From Megaustenia siamemsis (taxonomy: Eukaryota > Mollusca > Gastropoda > Stylommatophora > Ariophantidae), in the NCBI GenBank assembly GCA_032433765.1, contig JAVIAB010000156.1, positions 86,060,269-86,124,268 of the forward strand: a DNA stretch of 64,000 nt, read 5' to 3'. Positions 1-10,556 of this stretch are shown here, one piece after another (the stretch's first letter is position 1; every line of letters begins with the position of its first letter). Under the pieces are notes generated by a model. The model worked only from the letters and a program-made list of their open reading frames with translations, was not told the origin of the DNA and searched no databases. The position numbers and the translations under genes were made by a program.

Positions 1-221
1 ATAGAATCACGACAAGAAGGTGAATGGGATGAAGTGTAGAGAAGATAGCAATGGGCGTCTGTGGGTTTATAGAAAACCGAAGTATGGAGGCCAGAAGTAC
101 CCAAAGAAACGATAAGATCTAGGAAGGTGACAGAGGAAGTGGATGTACAAGATGTGAACTTGATAGATTTGTGATAGCCACTAATGTGGTCGATAAACCT
201 GGAGAGGTCATCCTCAGGTAG
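1..221 (-). mobile_element. Inverted partial copy of the adjacent Penelope-like element
   Basis: This stretch is the reverse complement of positions 1624-1844 inside the reverse transcriptase of the neighbouring element. Position 1 pairs with 1844 and position 221 with 1624. By eye I find one mismatch (near position 167) in 221 bases, and homology stops at 222. The inverted copy runs off the left window edge, so its full length is unknown. Penelope-like elements are known for complex insertions with inverted partial copies, so I read this as the head of one composite insertion. An assembly fold-back is the alternative. Confidence 0.92.
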
Positions 222-2652
222 GCTCGTTCTAGCCAACTACACCAGGTTGGTCTCCCACCTGCGCACTCAGCGTCTATTGCTGGTGTCGAGACTTAGGTGT
301 TTAATGACCGGCTCAGACCATTTTATCCGACAGATCATCCACGACTTTAATAGGCAACTCTATATTTTTATGTCCTCCCAGCACAAGAAGAAGATCTCCT
401 TCCTCCGCCCCGCCCCACCCTCCTCTATACCTGCTACGTCAGCTACCGACTCTTTAGTTTTTTGTATACCCCCCGACCTCCATCTCTCACATAATGAGAG
501 GTCTGTTCTCTCTAAAGGTTTAAAATTTATCCCCCTTCGTCCCTTTAGTGACCATTATAATCCTTGTAAGGATGTCCATGATTTCCATAGACGTATGCGC
601 TTGAAGCTCCATTACTCTGGCACTACTGCAACTTCCACCTTATCTACCCCTGTAGACGAGTTTTCCCGCTTCCACTCCCGTAAATCGGATTGGACCCCTC
701 AACCCGGCGCATCCCAGGCCTTGGATCACTACATTAATGTCACCTCACGTGAGATACTACAACTGTGCCCTAGAAAACTTCACCGCTCTAATTTATCTCC
801 CTCTGAGCTTCGAGCCCTCTCTAATCTCCGCCGCCGAGAAGACATTGTCATCAAACCGGCCGATAAAGGGGGAGCAGTGGTAGTTTGGCGCAGAGACTTA
901 TACATTTCAGAGGGCAACAAACAACTATCCAATACCACGTTTTATAAACCCCGTCCTGATGACGCTACTGTCCCCCACAATAAACAGGTCCAATCTACCA
1001 TCAAAGAACTGATCCGTGACCACCTCCTTCCCCCTAGCGCGTCTCGCCTTATTATCCCGAATAGTGGTCTTGGGAAACCATCTTTCTATATGCTCCCCAA
1101 AATTCACAAAATCGACTATCCAGGACGCCCCATCGTGTCTGCGTGTGCATGCCCGACTGAACACATATCTGACTATCTAGACAGTGTCTTCCAGCCCATG
1201 GTTGCCAGTCTTCCTTCATATGTCAAGGACACTAACCATGCACTTAATATCTTCTCTTCTATCTCTCTCTCCCATGGTCGCTCATACCGACTTTTTACCC
1301 TTGATGTTTGCTCCCTCTACACCTCTATTCCTCACTCCGACGGCCTCTTAGCTCTACGTTTCTTTCTTGACCAGAGACAACACCCCTCTGTGGATACTGC
1401 CACTCTTCTCCGCCTTACTGAGCTTGTACTCAACCTCAATACCTTTGAGTTCAATGGTGACTTCTATGATCAGGTTAGTGGAGTAGCCATGGGCACCAAG
1501 ATGGGCCCTAGCTATGCTTGCCTGTTTATGGGCTACCTTGAGTACCAATTTCTCAATTCATATCAAGGTCCCCTTCCCATCATATACCTTCGGTACATTG
1601 ATGACTGCTTCGGACTTACCGATCTACCTGAGGATGACCTCTCCAGGTTTATCGACCACATTAGTGGCTATCACAAAGCTATCAAGTTCACATCTTGTAC
1701 ATCCACTTCCTCTGTCACCTTCCTAGATCTTATCGTTTCTTTGGGTACTTCTGGCCTCCATACTTCGGTTTTCTATAAACCCACAGACGCCCATTGCTAT
1801 CTTCTCTACACTTCATCCCATTCACCTTCTTGTCGTGATTCTATTCCGTTCTCTCAGTTATTGCGTCTCCGTCGCATCTGCCAGGATGACCAAGATTTCC
1901 TCCTACAGGCTCACCTCATGTTAGGTTTCTTCAGCCGCCGGCTTTATCCAGACTCGATCCTCCAGTCTGCCCTCCAGCGGGTCCTCCTTATCTCCCGTCC
2001 CGAGGCACTCACCCCTTCCAACCGCCCCCCTTCTGAGAGAACTATACTCACCCTCACATATCATCCCCACAACTTAGCTGCTGTGAGGATACTCATCCGC
2101 TACCGTTCCATTCTCCTCTCTGATCCCACTACCCGTCTACTTTTTAGTGATCCCCCGATGATCGCCTTTAAGCGCGACAGGAATTTGAGAGATATTTTGG
2201 TTAGGAGCCATCTCCCTTGCTCCCACCCTCAACACTTCGGTACGGCCCCTTGTGGTCGAAACTGTATTACCTGTGCCTATGTGCTCCCTGCTGACTCGGT
2301 TTTGTTCCCTAATGGACGGTTCGAGATCAAGCATAGCTTCACATGTGTGTCCCGCAACATCATTTATGCCATCATATGCCAACGATGCCATATGACCTAT
2401 ATTGGTGAGTCTGGAAGAAGATTAGCGGAAAGATTTTGTGAACATCTACGTGATGTCCAACAAAATACTGGTACTCCGGTATCTTCCCACTTCAACTCCC
2501 CTGATCACAAGGGCAAAGACGACATCCGTGTCACTGGTATTGTCCTTTGTCACTCTGGCGACCGCAGCCGCTATACTTTGGAAAATCGCCTTATAGTCCA
2601 GTATGGTTCGCTGACCCCGAGAGGTATGAATGTATCACACTCATACGCATAG
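184..2652 (+). CDS. Penelope-like reverse transcriptase / GIY-YIG endonuclease
   Basis: The 822-residue frame encodes the single protein of a Penelope-like element. The reverse transcriptase copies element RNA into DNA and the GIY-YIG nuclease is thought to nick the target. Visible RT landmarks are IKPADKGGAVVVW (about 223-235), MLPKIHK (303-309), LDVCSLYTSIP (373-383), GVAMGTKMGPSYA (433-445) and the catalytic YIDD at 471-474. A cysteine cluster (C679, C690, C694, C697) precedes the nuclease, in which the GIY equivalent lies near 726-730, YIG at 739-741, and Arg and Glu residues at 745-753. About 800 residues is normal for the family. Residues 1-13 come from the inverted segment, so the annotated start is chimeric; the native start is downstream (M42 is one candidate) or lost. 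The CX2C pair before the nuclease recalls the Neptune group, but I cannot assign the clade. Confidence 0.9.
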   Translation: MWSINLERSSSGRLVLANYTRLVSHLRTQRLLLVSRLRCLMTGSDHFIRQIIHDFNRQLYIFMSSQHKKKISFLRPAPPSSIPATSATDSLVFCIPPDLHLSHNERSVLSKGLKFIPLRPFSDHYNPCKDVHDFHRRMRLKLHYSGTTATSTLSTPVDEFSRFHSRKSDWTPQPGASQALDHYINVTSREILQLCPRKLHRSNLSPSELRALSNLRRREDIVIKPADKGGAVVVWRRDLYISEGNKQLSNTTFYKPRPDDATVPHNKQVQSTIKELIRDHLLPPSASRLIIPNSGLGKPSFYMLPKIHKIDYPGRPIVSACACPTEHISDYLDSVFQPMVASLPSYVKDTNHALNIFSSISLSHGRSYRLFTLDVCSLYTSIPHSDGLLALRFFLDQRQHPSVDTATLLRLTELVLNLNTFEFNGDFYDQVSGVAMGTKMGPSYACLFMGYLEYQFLNSYQGPLPIIYLRYIDDCFGLTDLPEDDLSRFIDHISGYHKAIKFTSCTSTSSVTFLDLIVSLGTSGLHTSVFYKPTDAHCYLLYTSSHSPSCRDSIPFSQLLRLRRICQDDQDFLLQAHLMLGFFSRRLYPDSILQSALQRVLLISRPEALTPSNRPPSERTILTLTYHPHNLAAVRILIRYRSILLSDPTTRLLFSDPPMIAFKRDRNLRDILVRSHLPCSHPQHFGTAPCGRNCITCAYVLPADSVLFPNGRFEIKHSFTCVSRNIIYAIICQRCHMTYIGESGRRLAERFCEHLRDVQQNTGTPVSSHFNSPDHKGKDDIRVTGIVLCHSGDRSRYTLENRLIVQYGSLTPRGMNVSHSYA

Positions 2653-3235
2653 TTTCCTTTTGCTTGCTCCTTCCCTTTTGCATAGCCTTCTCTACTACAC
2701 ATATTTGGGTTATTTGGTCTACTTACTATGACATACTTTTTATAGTTCTTCTCCTCTAGTCCCTTATGAGACACTTCAGTTTTCTCCTCTATAAAAAAAT
2801 TTTTTTCTGTGCTTCTTACCCCTCATTTATTTTTACTGTACCCCACTCTCAGACATCTCACTCTTAGCGTCTTTTTACACCTGTTAGTCTACTATTCGAT
2901 TCTTTCTCCTTTGTGTTTGCACACTGACCCTTGTGTTTACTCCTCTGGTTCTGTTTACATTTACGCACTTTTTCGCACGATTTTCGACGTTCACGACAGC
3001 CGCACTTGGTTACGATTTTATTTTGGATTTGACAGGATAGTTTTACTTTTTGTTGTTGTTTTCTTTAACACATTTCGATTGTTTTTGTTTTGGTTGTTTC
3101 GTTATTAATTTGTGTGTGTGTGTTTTTATTGTTTGTTCCTGATGAAGGCCTATTGAGCCGAAACGTTGTTTAGTCTGTGTCGTCCACTTGTCACGTAAAG
3201 CTTCTTACATACCTTTTTTTATTTTTTAATTTTTC
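222..3235 (+). mobile_element. Penelope-like retroelement (PLE)
   Basis: The element has one long open frame with reverse transcriptase and GIY-YIG endonuclease domains, then about 580 bases of T-rich 3' sequence. The left limit is the junction with the inverted copy. The right limit is set where unique sequence gives way to GGTA/GATA repeats, so it is approximate. A conserved-looking block with the hairpin GGC-loop-GCC followed by GAAAC lies at 3139-3164 (see separate entry). No target-site duplication could be read because the left side is lost in the inversion. The coding region is undamaged, which suggests a fairly recent copy. Confidence 0.88.
3139..3164 (+). other. Hammerhead-like core in PLE 3' region
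   Basis: The string CTGATGA at 3139-3145 is followed by a short GGC/GCC hairpin and then GAAAC at 3160-3164, in the order of a hammerhead ribozyme core. Hammerhead motifs are reported in Penelope-like elements. Here an extra A follows CTGATGA, stem III would be only AAC/GTT, and I cannot find a convincing stem I, so activity is doubtful. It may simply be a conserved structural block of PLE ends. Confidence 0.35.
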
Positions 3236-4340
<1,105 letters not shown>

Positions 4341-4534
4341 ATTGACACAGGTGTGAATGAAGGACGCATTTGTCTCAATCTCCCTTGATGTATGTAAACG
4401 TTATCGATCTTATAATAGAGAAGTGCTGTACAGACAACATTTAGGCGGGAAAATCTGGCGACTTTTGACAACCGACCAAGTTTGCAAAGATGGCGACGTG
4501 AGCAAGAGGCAGAATAAAACAAACTGCAGTGGCT

Positions 4535-4786
4535 AGAGGAATCAAACCTGACACCGTGAAACAAAAACTGAGAGGAATCAAACCTGACACCATGGAACAA
4601 AAACTGAGAGGAATCAAACCTGACACCATGGAACAAAAACTGAGAGGAATCAAACCTGACACCATGGAACAAAAACTGAGAGGAATCAAACCTGACACCA
4701 TGGAACAAAAACTGAGAGGAATCAAACCTGACACTATGGAACAAAAACTGAGAGGAATCAAACCTGACACCATGGAACAAAAACTG
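4535..4786. repeat. 36-bp minisatellite, 7 copies
   Basis: Seven head-to-tail units of exactly 36 bp begin AGAGGAATCAAACCTGACAC. Copies are almost identical, differing at sites such as CACCGTG/CACCATG. Because 36 is a multiple of three and the unit lacks stops, frames stay open on both strands. I see no sign that they are genes. Confidence 0.97.
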
Positions 4787-4867
4787 AGATGACAAATCGA
4801 GCTGCTCGTCAACAACAAGTTATATTGCTGGAAGATTCGATCACTTGACGGAAGACTTTGTATAATA

Positions 4868-6203
4868 TGAGGGGAGGTCAAAAAGTAATGCACACCAATT
4901 TTTTTTCTCGGCTAATAATAAAGATAGGAATATGAAATTTTGCACACTTGGAATATGACATGTTCCAATTATGTGTACCAAATTGCACAGCATTCTGATA
5001 AATATTACGCAATCTATGAACCGTTAAAATGGAGCTTGTCAACAATGTCCGTTACAAACAGCGAATTGTCATAGAATTTCTGGTTGCGGAAAAAGAAACT
5101 GTGGCAAACATTCATAAACGACTGTGTGCAGTGTACAAATGTTCTGCAATCGATAGCACAGTTAGTCGCTGGGTTCAGAGAATTAAAGCTGCAGAAAGTG
5201 TACGAGTAGAGCTGCATGATTTACCGCGTTCTGGACGTGTTGCCTCGGCTACCAGCACAGACATGTTAAACCGGGCTGATGCCATTATTCGTAAGGATAG
5301 GCGTATCACTAGTCAGCAATTGGCATTGCAGCTTACAGTCAGCAAGGGAAGTGCAATCGCAATTTTTAAAACTCTCGGATATTCAAAGATTTGCACTCGA
5401 TGGGTTCCTCGGTGCCTAACAAATGATCACAGAGTTCAAAGGAAAACATTCTGTTCTGAATTGTTGGAGCGTTTCGGTATTGAAGGAGAAATGTTTTTGT
5501 CAAAAATTGTTACCGGTGACGAAACGTGGGCACATTATTATGAGCCTGAAACAAAAATGGAGTCAATGGAATGGCATCATCCGCAGTCACCAAAAAGAAA
5601 AAAATTCAAAACATCTCCATCAGCCGGAAAGGTGATGATCACTGTCTTCTGGGACATTGATGGTGTGATTCTTGTTGATGTAATGACAAGAGGTGAGACA
5701 ATCAACTCGACAGCTTACATCAATACACTGACAAAACTCAAAAATCGGTTCCACAGAGTTCGGCCTAATAAGCCATCTGCAGATTTGTTGCTTCAACATG
5801 ACAATGCACGCCCTCACACAAGTCTGGTAACACGGGAAGCAATCAACAAATTTGGTTGGACTGTACTGCCCCATCCTCCTTACAGCCCTGATCTGGCTCC
5901 CTCAGATTTCCATCTGTTTGGACCACTCAAAAAATTCCTGCGTGTGACACACTTTGACAATGATGAGGATGTGATCCGTGCAGTTAAAAAATGGCTACGC
6001 GAGCAGGACAAAACTTGGTACAAACGAGGCATTCATGACCCAGTTTCGCGTTGGCGTAAGGCAATAAGCTTGGACGGAGATTATGTTGAAAAATAGGTAG
6101 TGTAAAGGGGATGTTCAGCTACAATCTGTGAAAATTTCACACATTTTGTCCGAATAGTTTCCGAGAAAAAAATTGGTGTGCATTACTTTTTGACCTCCCT
6201 ACG
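4868..6203 (+). mobile_element. mariner transposon, complete
   Basis: This 1336-bp DNA transposon has terminal inverted repeats of about 40 bp. Both ends share GGGAGGTCAAAAAGTAATGC and continue into CACACCAATTTTTTT and CTCGG. It is flanked by the TA target duplication typical of mariner at 4866-4867 and 6204-6205. The outermost four bases of the two ends differ (TGAG versus CGTA), so the ends are not perfect. With an intact transposase it could be a recent insertion, possibly still mobile. Confidence 0.95.
5029..6096 (+). CDS. mariner transposase (DD34D)
   Basis: The 355-residue protein cuts and pastes its own element at TA sites. The N-terminal half (about 1-115) is the helix-turn-helix DNA-binding region. 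WVPRCL (125-130) is the mariner linker motif. The catalytic triad is visible as D164 in VTGDETW, D258 in QHDNARPH and D293 in SPDLAPSDF, a DD34D spacing. Length matches full mariner transposases (about 345-355) and no stop or frameshift is seen. The start ATG lies 161 bases inside the left terminal repeat, as expected. No promoter was identified. Confidence 0.95.
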   Translation: MELVNNVRYKQRIVIEFLVAEKETVANIHKRLCAVYKCSAIDSTVSRWVQRIKAAESVRVELHDLPRSGRVASATSTDMLNRADAIIRKDRRITSQQLALQLTVSKGSAIAIFKTLGYSKICTRWVPRCLTNDHRVQRKTFCSELLERFGIEGEMFLSKIVTGDETWAHYYEPETKMESMEWHHPQSPKRKKFKTSPSAGKVMITVFWDIDGVILVDVMTRGETINSTAYINTLTKLKNRFHRVRPNKPSADLLLQHDNARPHTSLVTREAINKFGWTVLPHPPYSPDLAPSDFHLFGPLKKFLRVTHFDNDEDVIRAVKKWLREQDKTWYKRGIHDPVSRWRKAISLDGDYVEK

Positions 6204-6245
6204 TAGAACCAAGTGGACCACTTCAACATCTACAATAAAGATAAA

Positions 6246-6613
6246 GGTGGGCATATATTGGTGGGCATATATCAGTGGGCATATATCGGTGAGCACATAT
6301 CGGTGGACACATATCGGTGGGCTTATATCGGTGGACACATATCGGTGGACACATATCGGTGGACACATATCGGTGGACACATATCGGTGGGCACATATCG
6401 GTGGGCATATATCGGTGGACACATATCGGTGGACACATATCGGTGGACACATATCGGTGGACACATATCGGTGGGCTTATATCGGTGGACACATATCGGT
6501 GGACACATATCGGTGGACACATATCGGTGGGCACATATCGGTGGGCATATATCGGTGGACACATATCGGTGGACACATATCGGTGGGCACATACAGGTGG
6601 GCACATATCGGTG
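6246..6613. repeat. 14-bp minisatellite, about 26 copies
   Basis: The unit is TATCGGTGGACACA with variants in which GACACA is GGCACA, GGCATA or GGCTTA. As 14 is not a multiple of three and the unit has no stops in any frame, all six frames stay open across most of the array. No coding function is implied. Confidence 0.97.
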
Positions 6614-6738
6614 AACGATATGTTGTGATATGACAAAAGCAGAAGATGGACAATCCAAATATTGAGAAACAACGGAGCAAAACGTCGACTTGGAATGATA
6701 CCGAAGTTAAAAATTATGTTTTTTTAATATTGATTTTC

Positions 6739-6812
6739 ATGTTGTATTGATGTTGTATTGATGTTGTATTGATGTTGTATTGATGTTGTATTGATGTTGT
6801 ATTGATGTTGTA
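6739..6812. repeat. 11-bp minisatellite, about 7 copies
   Basis: Perfect or near-perfect head-to-tail copies of ATGTTGTATTG. Confidence 0.95.
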
Positions 6813-6903
6813 TCATAAAATTAACAGATCTACACGAGGGTGGATGTAACAGCTCTCTGGATGACACTACGTCCCTGACAGGCCTCGGCTACAACCGATT
6901 CCC

Positions 6904-7876
6904 AGCAAACAAATCAAGGAAATCTCTTGTCATCAACAAACAAACCAAGGAAACATCTTGTCATCAACAAACAAACCAAGGAAACCTCTTGTCATCAACA
7001 AACAAACGAAGGAAACATCTTGTCATCAACAAACAAACCAAGGAAACATCTTGCCATCAACAAACAAACCAAGGAAACATCTTGTCATCAACAAACAAAC
7101 CAAGGAAACCTCTTGTCATCAACAAACAAACCAAGGAAACATCTTGCCATCAATAAACAAACCAAGGAAACATCTTGTCATCAACAAACAAACCAAGGAA
7201 ACCTCTTGTCATCAACAAACAAACCAAGGAAACATCTTGCCATCAACAAACAAACCAAGGAAACCTCTTGTCATCAACAAACAAACCAAGGAAACATCTT
7301 GCCATCAACAAACAAACCAAGGAAACATCTTGCCATCAACAAACAAACCAAGGAGACATCTTGTCATCAACAAACAAAGCAAGGAAACATCTTGTCATCA
7401 GCAAACAAACCAAGGAAACCTCTTGGCATCAACAAACAAACCAAGGAAACCTCTTGTCATCAACAAACAAAGCAAGGAAACCTCTTGTCATCAACAAACA
7501 AACCAAGGAAACCTCTTGTCATCAACAAACAAACCAAAGAAACCTCTTGTCATCAACAAACAAAGCAAGGAAACCTCTTGTCATCAACAAACAAACCAAG
7601 GAAACATCATGTCATCAACAAACAAACCAAGGAAACATCTTGCCATCAACAAACAAACCAAGGAAACCTCTTGTCATCAACAAACAAACCAAGGAGACAT
7701 CTTGTCATCAACAAACAAACCAAGGAAACCTCTTGTCATCAACAAACAAACCAAGGAAACATCTTGTCATCAACAAACAAACCAAGGAAACATCTTGTCA
7801 TCAACAAACAATCCAAGGAAACATATTGTCATCAACAAACAATGCAAGGAAACATCTTGCCATCAACAAACAAACC
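6904..7876. repeat. 31-bp minisatellite, about 31 copies
   Basis: The unit contains TCATCAACAAACAAACCAAG followed by GAAACATCTTG. Common variants are ATC/CTC, TGTC/TGCC and ACC/AGC. Thirty-one is not a multiple of three, so all three plus-strand frames remain open; these are not genes. Confidence 0.97.
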
Positions 7877-8045
7877 TCTACTGACACACAGAAACCTTTG
7901 TCTGCTTGTTATCGTACACAAACTGCAGGTTGTCACCTGGTCTGTGCATACTTTGAATCAAACGTTGACTCATTAACACTGAAGTCAACATATCTTGTTA
8001 CAATGAATAAACTGTCAGAGAACGTAATCTGTCTATAGTGAAGAG

Positions 8046-8350
8046 CTATACATTGTTACAGATGCACAACTTTACATTGTTACAGATGCACAACTTTACA
8101 TTGTTACAGATGCACAACTATACATTGTTACAGATGCACAACTATACATTGTTACAGATGCACAACTTTACATTGTTACAGATGCACAACTATACATTGT
8201 TACAGATGCACAAATTTACATTGTTACAGATGCACAACTTTACATTGTTACAGATGCACAACTATACATTGTTACAGATGCACAACTATACATTGTTACA
8301 GACGTACAACTTTACATTGTTACAGATGCACAACTATACATTGTTACAGG
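8046..8350. repeat. 24-bp minisatellite, about 13 copies
   Basis: The unit is ACATTGTTACAGATGCACAA plus CTTT or CTAT. The open frame across it repeats LLQMHN and is a repeat by-product. Confidence 0.97.
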
Positions 8351-8605
8351 CAGGAGGTTATACAATTCGTACGTCAGAGGTGACGTCATGAATTAGGGGT
8401 GTTTTCCCCAATCACTAGATGTTAGACGCCTCCATGTCTTTGACTAGACTACGGAACTCCTCTGGGAAGCGATGTACCCCCCACCACCTATTCGCCCCTC
8501 AGCATGGGGTAAGTGAAGTTCCAGAAGAAAGGTGTTGGGTGGGATGATGGTAGCACTAGCTACATCCTCAACTCGACGATGATAGAAGGTGATTTTATTT
8601 ATAGA
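8351..8605. other. Unique spacer
   Basis: Non-repetitive sequence between two arrays with no coding signal. A TGACGTCA palindrome at 8381-8388 is the only motif noticed. Confidence 0.5.
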
Positions 8606-10377
8606 GGCTACCATCTCTGACTAGTACAGTCGCTTTCTAGTGTACAGACAACGGCTACCATCTCTGACTAGTACAGTCGCTACCTAGTGTACAGACAACG
8701 GCTACCATCTCTGACTAGTACAGTCGCTACCTAGTGTACAGACAACGGCTACCACCTCTGACTAGTACAGTCGCTACCTAGTGTACAGACAACGGCTACC
8801 ACCTCTGACTAGTACAGTAGCTACCTAGTGTACAGACAACGGCTACCACCTCTGACTAGTACAGTCGCTACCTAGTGTACAGACAACGGCTACCATCTCT
8901 GACTAGTACAGTCGCTACCTAGTGTACAAACAACGGCTACCACCTCTGACTAGTACAGTCGCTACCTAGTGCACAGACAACGGCTACCACCTCTGACTAG
9001 TAAAGTCGCTACCAAGTGTACAGTCAACGGTTACCATCACTGACTATTACAGTCGCTACTAAGTGTACAGACAACGGCTACCATCTCTGACTAGTACAAT
9101 CGCTACCAAGTGTACAGTCAAGGGCTACCATCTCTGACTAGTACGGTCGCTACCAAGTGTACAGTCAACGGCTACCATATCTGACTAGTACAGTCGCTAC
9201 CAAGTGTACAGACAACGGCTACCACCTCTGACCCGTACAGTCGCTACCTAGTGTACAGACAACGGCTACCATCTCTGACTAGTACTGTCGCTACCTAGTG
9301 CACAGACAACGGCTACCACCTCTGACTAGTAAAGTCGCTACCAAGTGTACAGTCAACGGCTACCATCACTGACTATTACAGTCGCTACTAAGTGTACAGA
9401 CAACGGCTACCATCTCTGACTAGTACAATCGCTACCAAGTGTGCAGTCAAGGGCTACCATCTCTGACTAGTACGGTCGTTACCAAGTGTACAGTCAACGG
9501 CTACCATATCTGACTAGTACAGTCGCTACCAAGTGTACAGACAACGGCTACCATCTCTCACCATTACAGTCGCTACTAAGTGTACAAACAACGGCTACCA
9601 TCTCTGACTAGTACAATCGCTACCAAGTGTACAGACAAGGGCTACCATCACTCACTATTACAGTCGCTACCATGTGTACAGACAACGGCTACCATCTCTG
9701 ACTAGTACATTCGCTACCAAGTGTACAAGCAAGGGCTACTATCTCTCACTATTACATTCGCTACCAAGTGTACAGACAATTGCTACCATCTCTGATTAGT
9801 ACATTCGCTACCAAGTGTACAGACAACGGCTACCATCTCTGACTAGTACAGTCGCTACCAAATGTACAAGCATGGGCTACTATCTTTCACTATTACATTC
9901 GCTACCAAGTGTACAGACAACGGCTACCATCTCTGACTAGTACAGTCGCTACCAAGATACAAACAACTGCTACCATCTCTGACTAATACAGTCGCTACCA
10001 AGTGTACAGACAACGGCTACCATCTCTGACTAATACAGTCGCTACTAAGTGTACAGACAACGGCTACCATCTCTGACTAGTACAGTCGCTACCAAGTGTA
10101 CAGAGAACGGCTACCATCTCTGACTAGTACAGTCGCTACCAAATGTACAGACAACGGCTACCATCTCTGACTAGTACAGTCGCTACCAAGTGTACAGACA
10201 ACGCTACCATCTCTGACTAGTACAGTCGCTACCAAGTGTAGAGACAACGGCTACCATCTCTGACTAGTACAGTCGCTAACAAGTGTACAGACAACGGCTA
10301 CCATCTCTGACTAGTACAGTCGCTACCAAGTGTACAGACAACTGCTACCATCTCTGAATAATACAGTCGCTACCAAG
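8606..10377. repeat. 47-bp minisatellite, about 38 copies, with higher-order repeats
   Basis: The unit starts GGCTACCATCTCTGACTAGT and continues ACAGTCGCTACCAAGTGTAC. Variants include CCTAGTG, TACTAAG, CACTATTAC and AAGGGC. A diagnostic block carrying GTGCACAG, TAGTAAAG, CACTGACTATTAC and TACGGTCG occurs at about 8969 and again at 9298. The offset is 329 bp, exactly seven monomers. Confidence 0.97.
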
Positions 10378-10556
10378 AAAGCAAGGAATGGGAAACTACC
10401 TTCCTACATTAAGTGTGGACGCGATGACGAGTTCATCTGGTCAGGCAGAAACACGGACTGTGAAAGAGATAGATATAAGCGCTAGTCTATGAAATGCGGT
10501 GATGGTTCACGGTCTGACGGTGTTCCTAAAAGGCAGCGCTTCAGTCTAACCTAAGC
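10378..10556. other. Unique spacer
   Basis: Non-repetitive sequence between the 47-bp and 31-bp arrays. No feature was recognised. Confidence 0.5.

Noticed and set aside
8381..8388. TGACGTCA as a cAMP-response element
   Set aside because: A single 8-base palindrome with no gene nearby; expected by chance in 64 kb.
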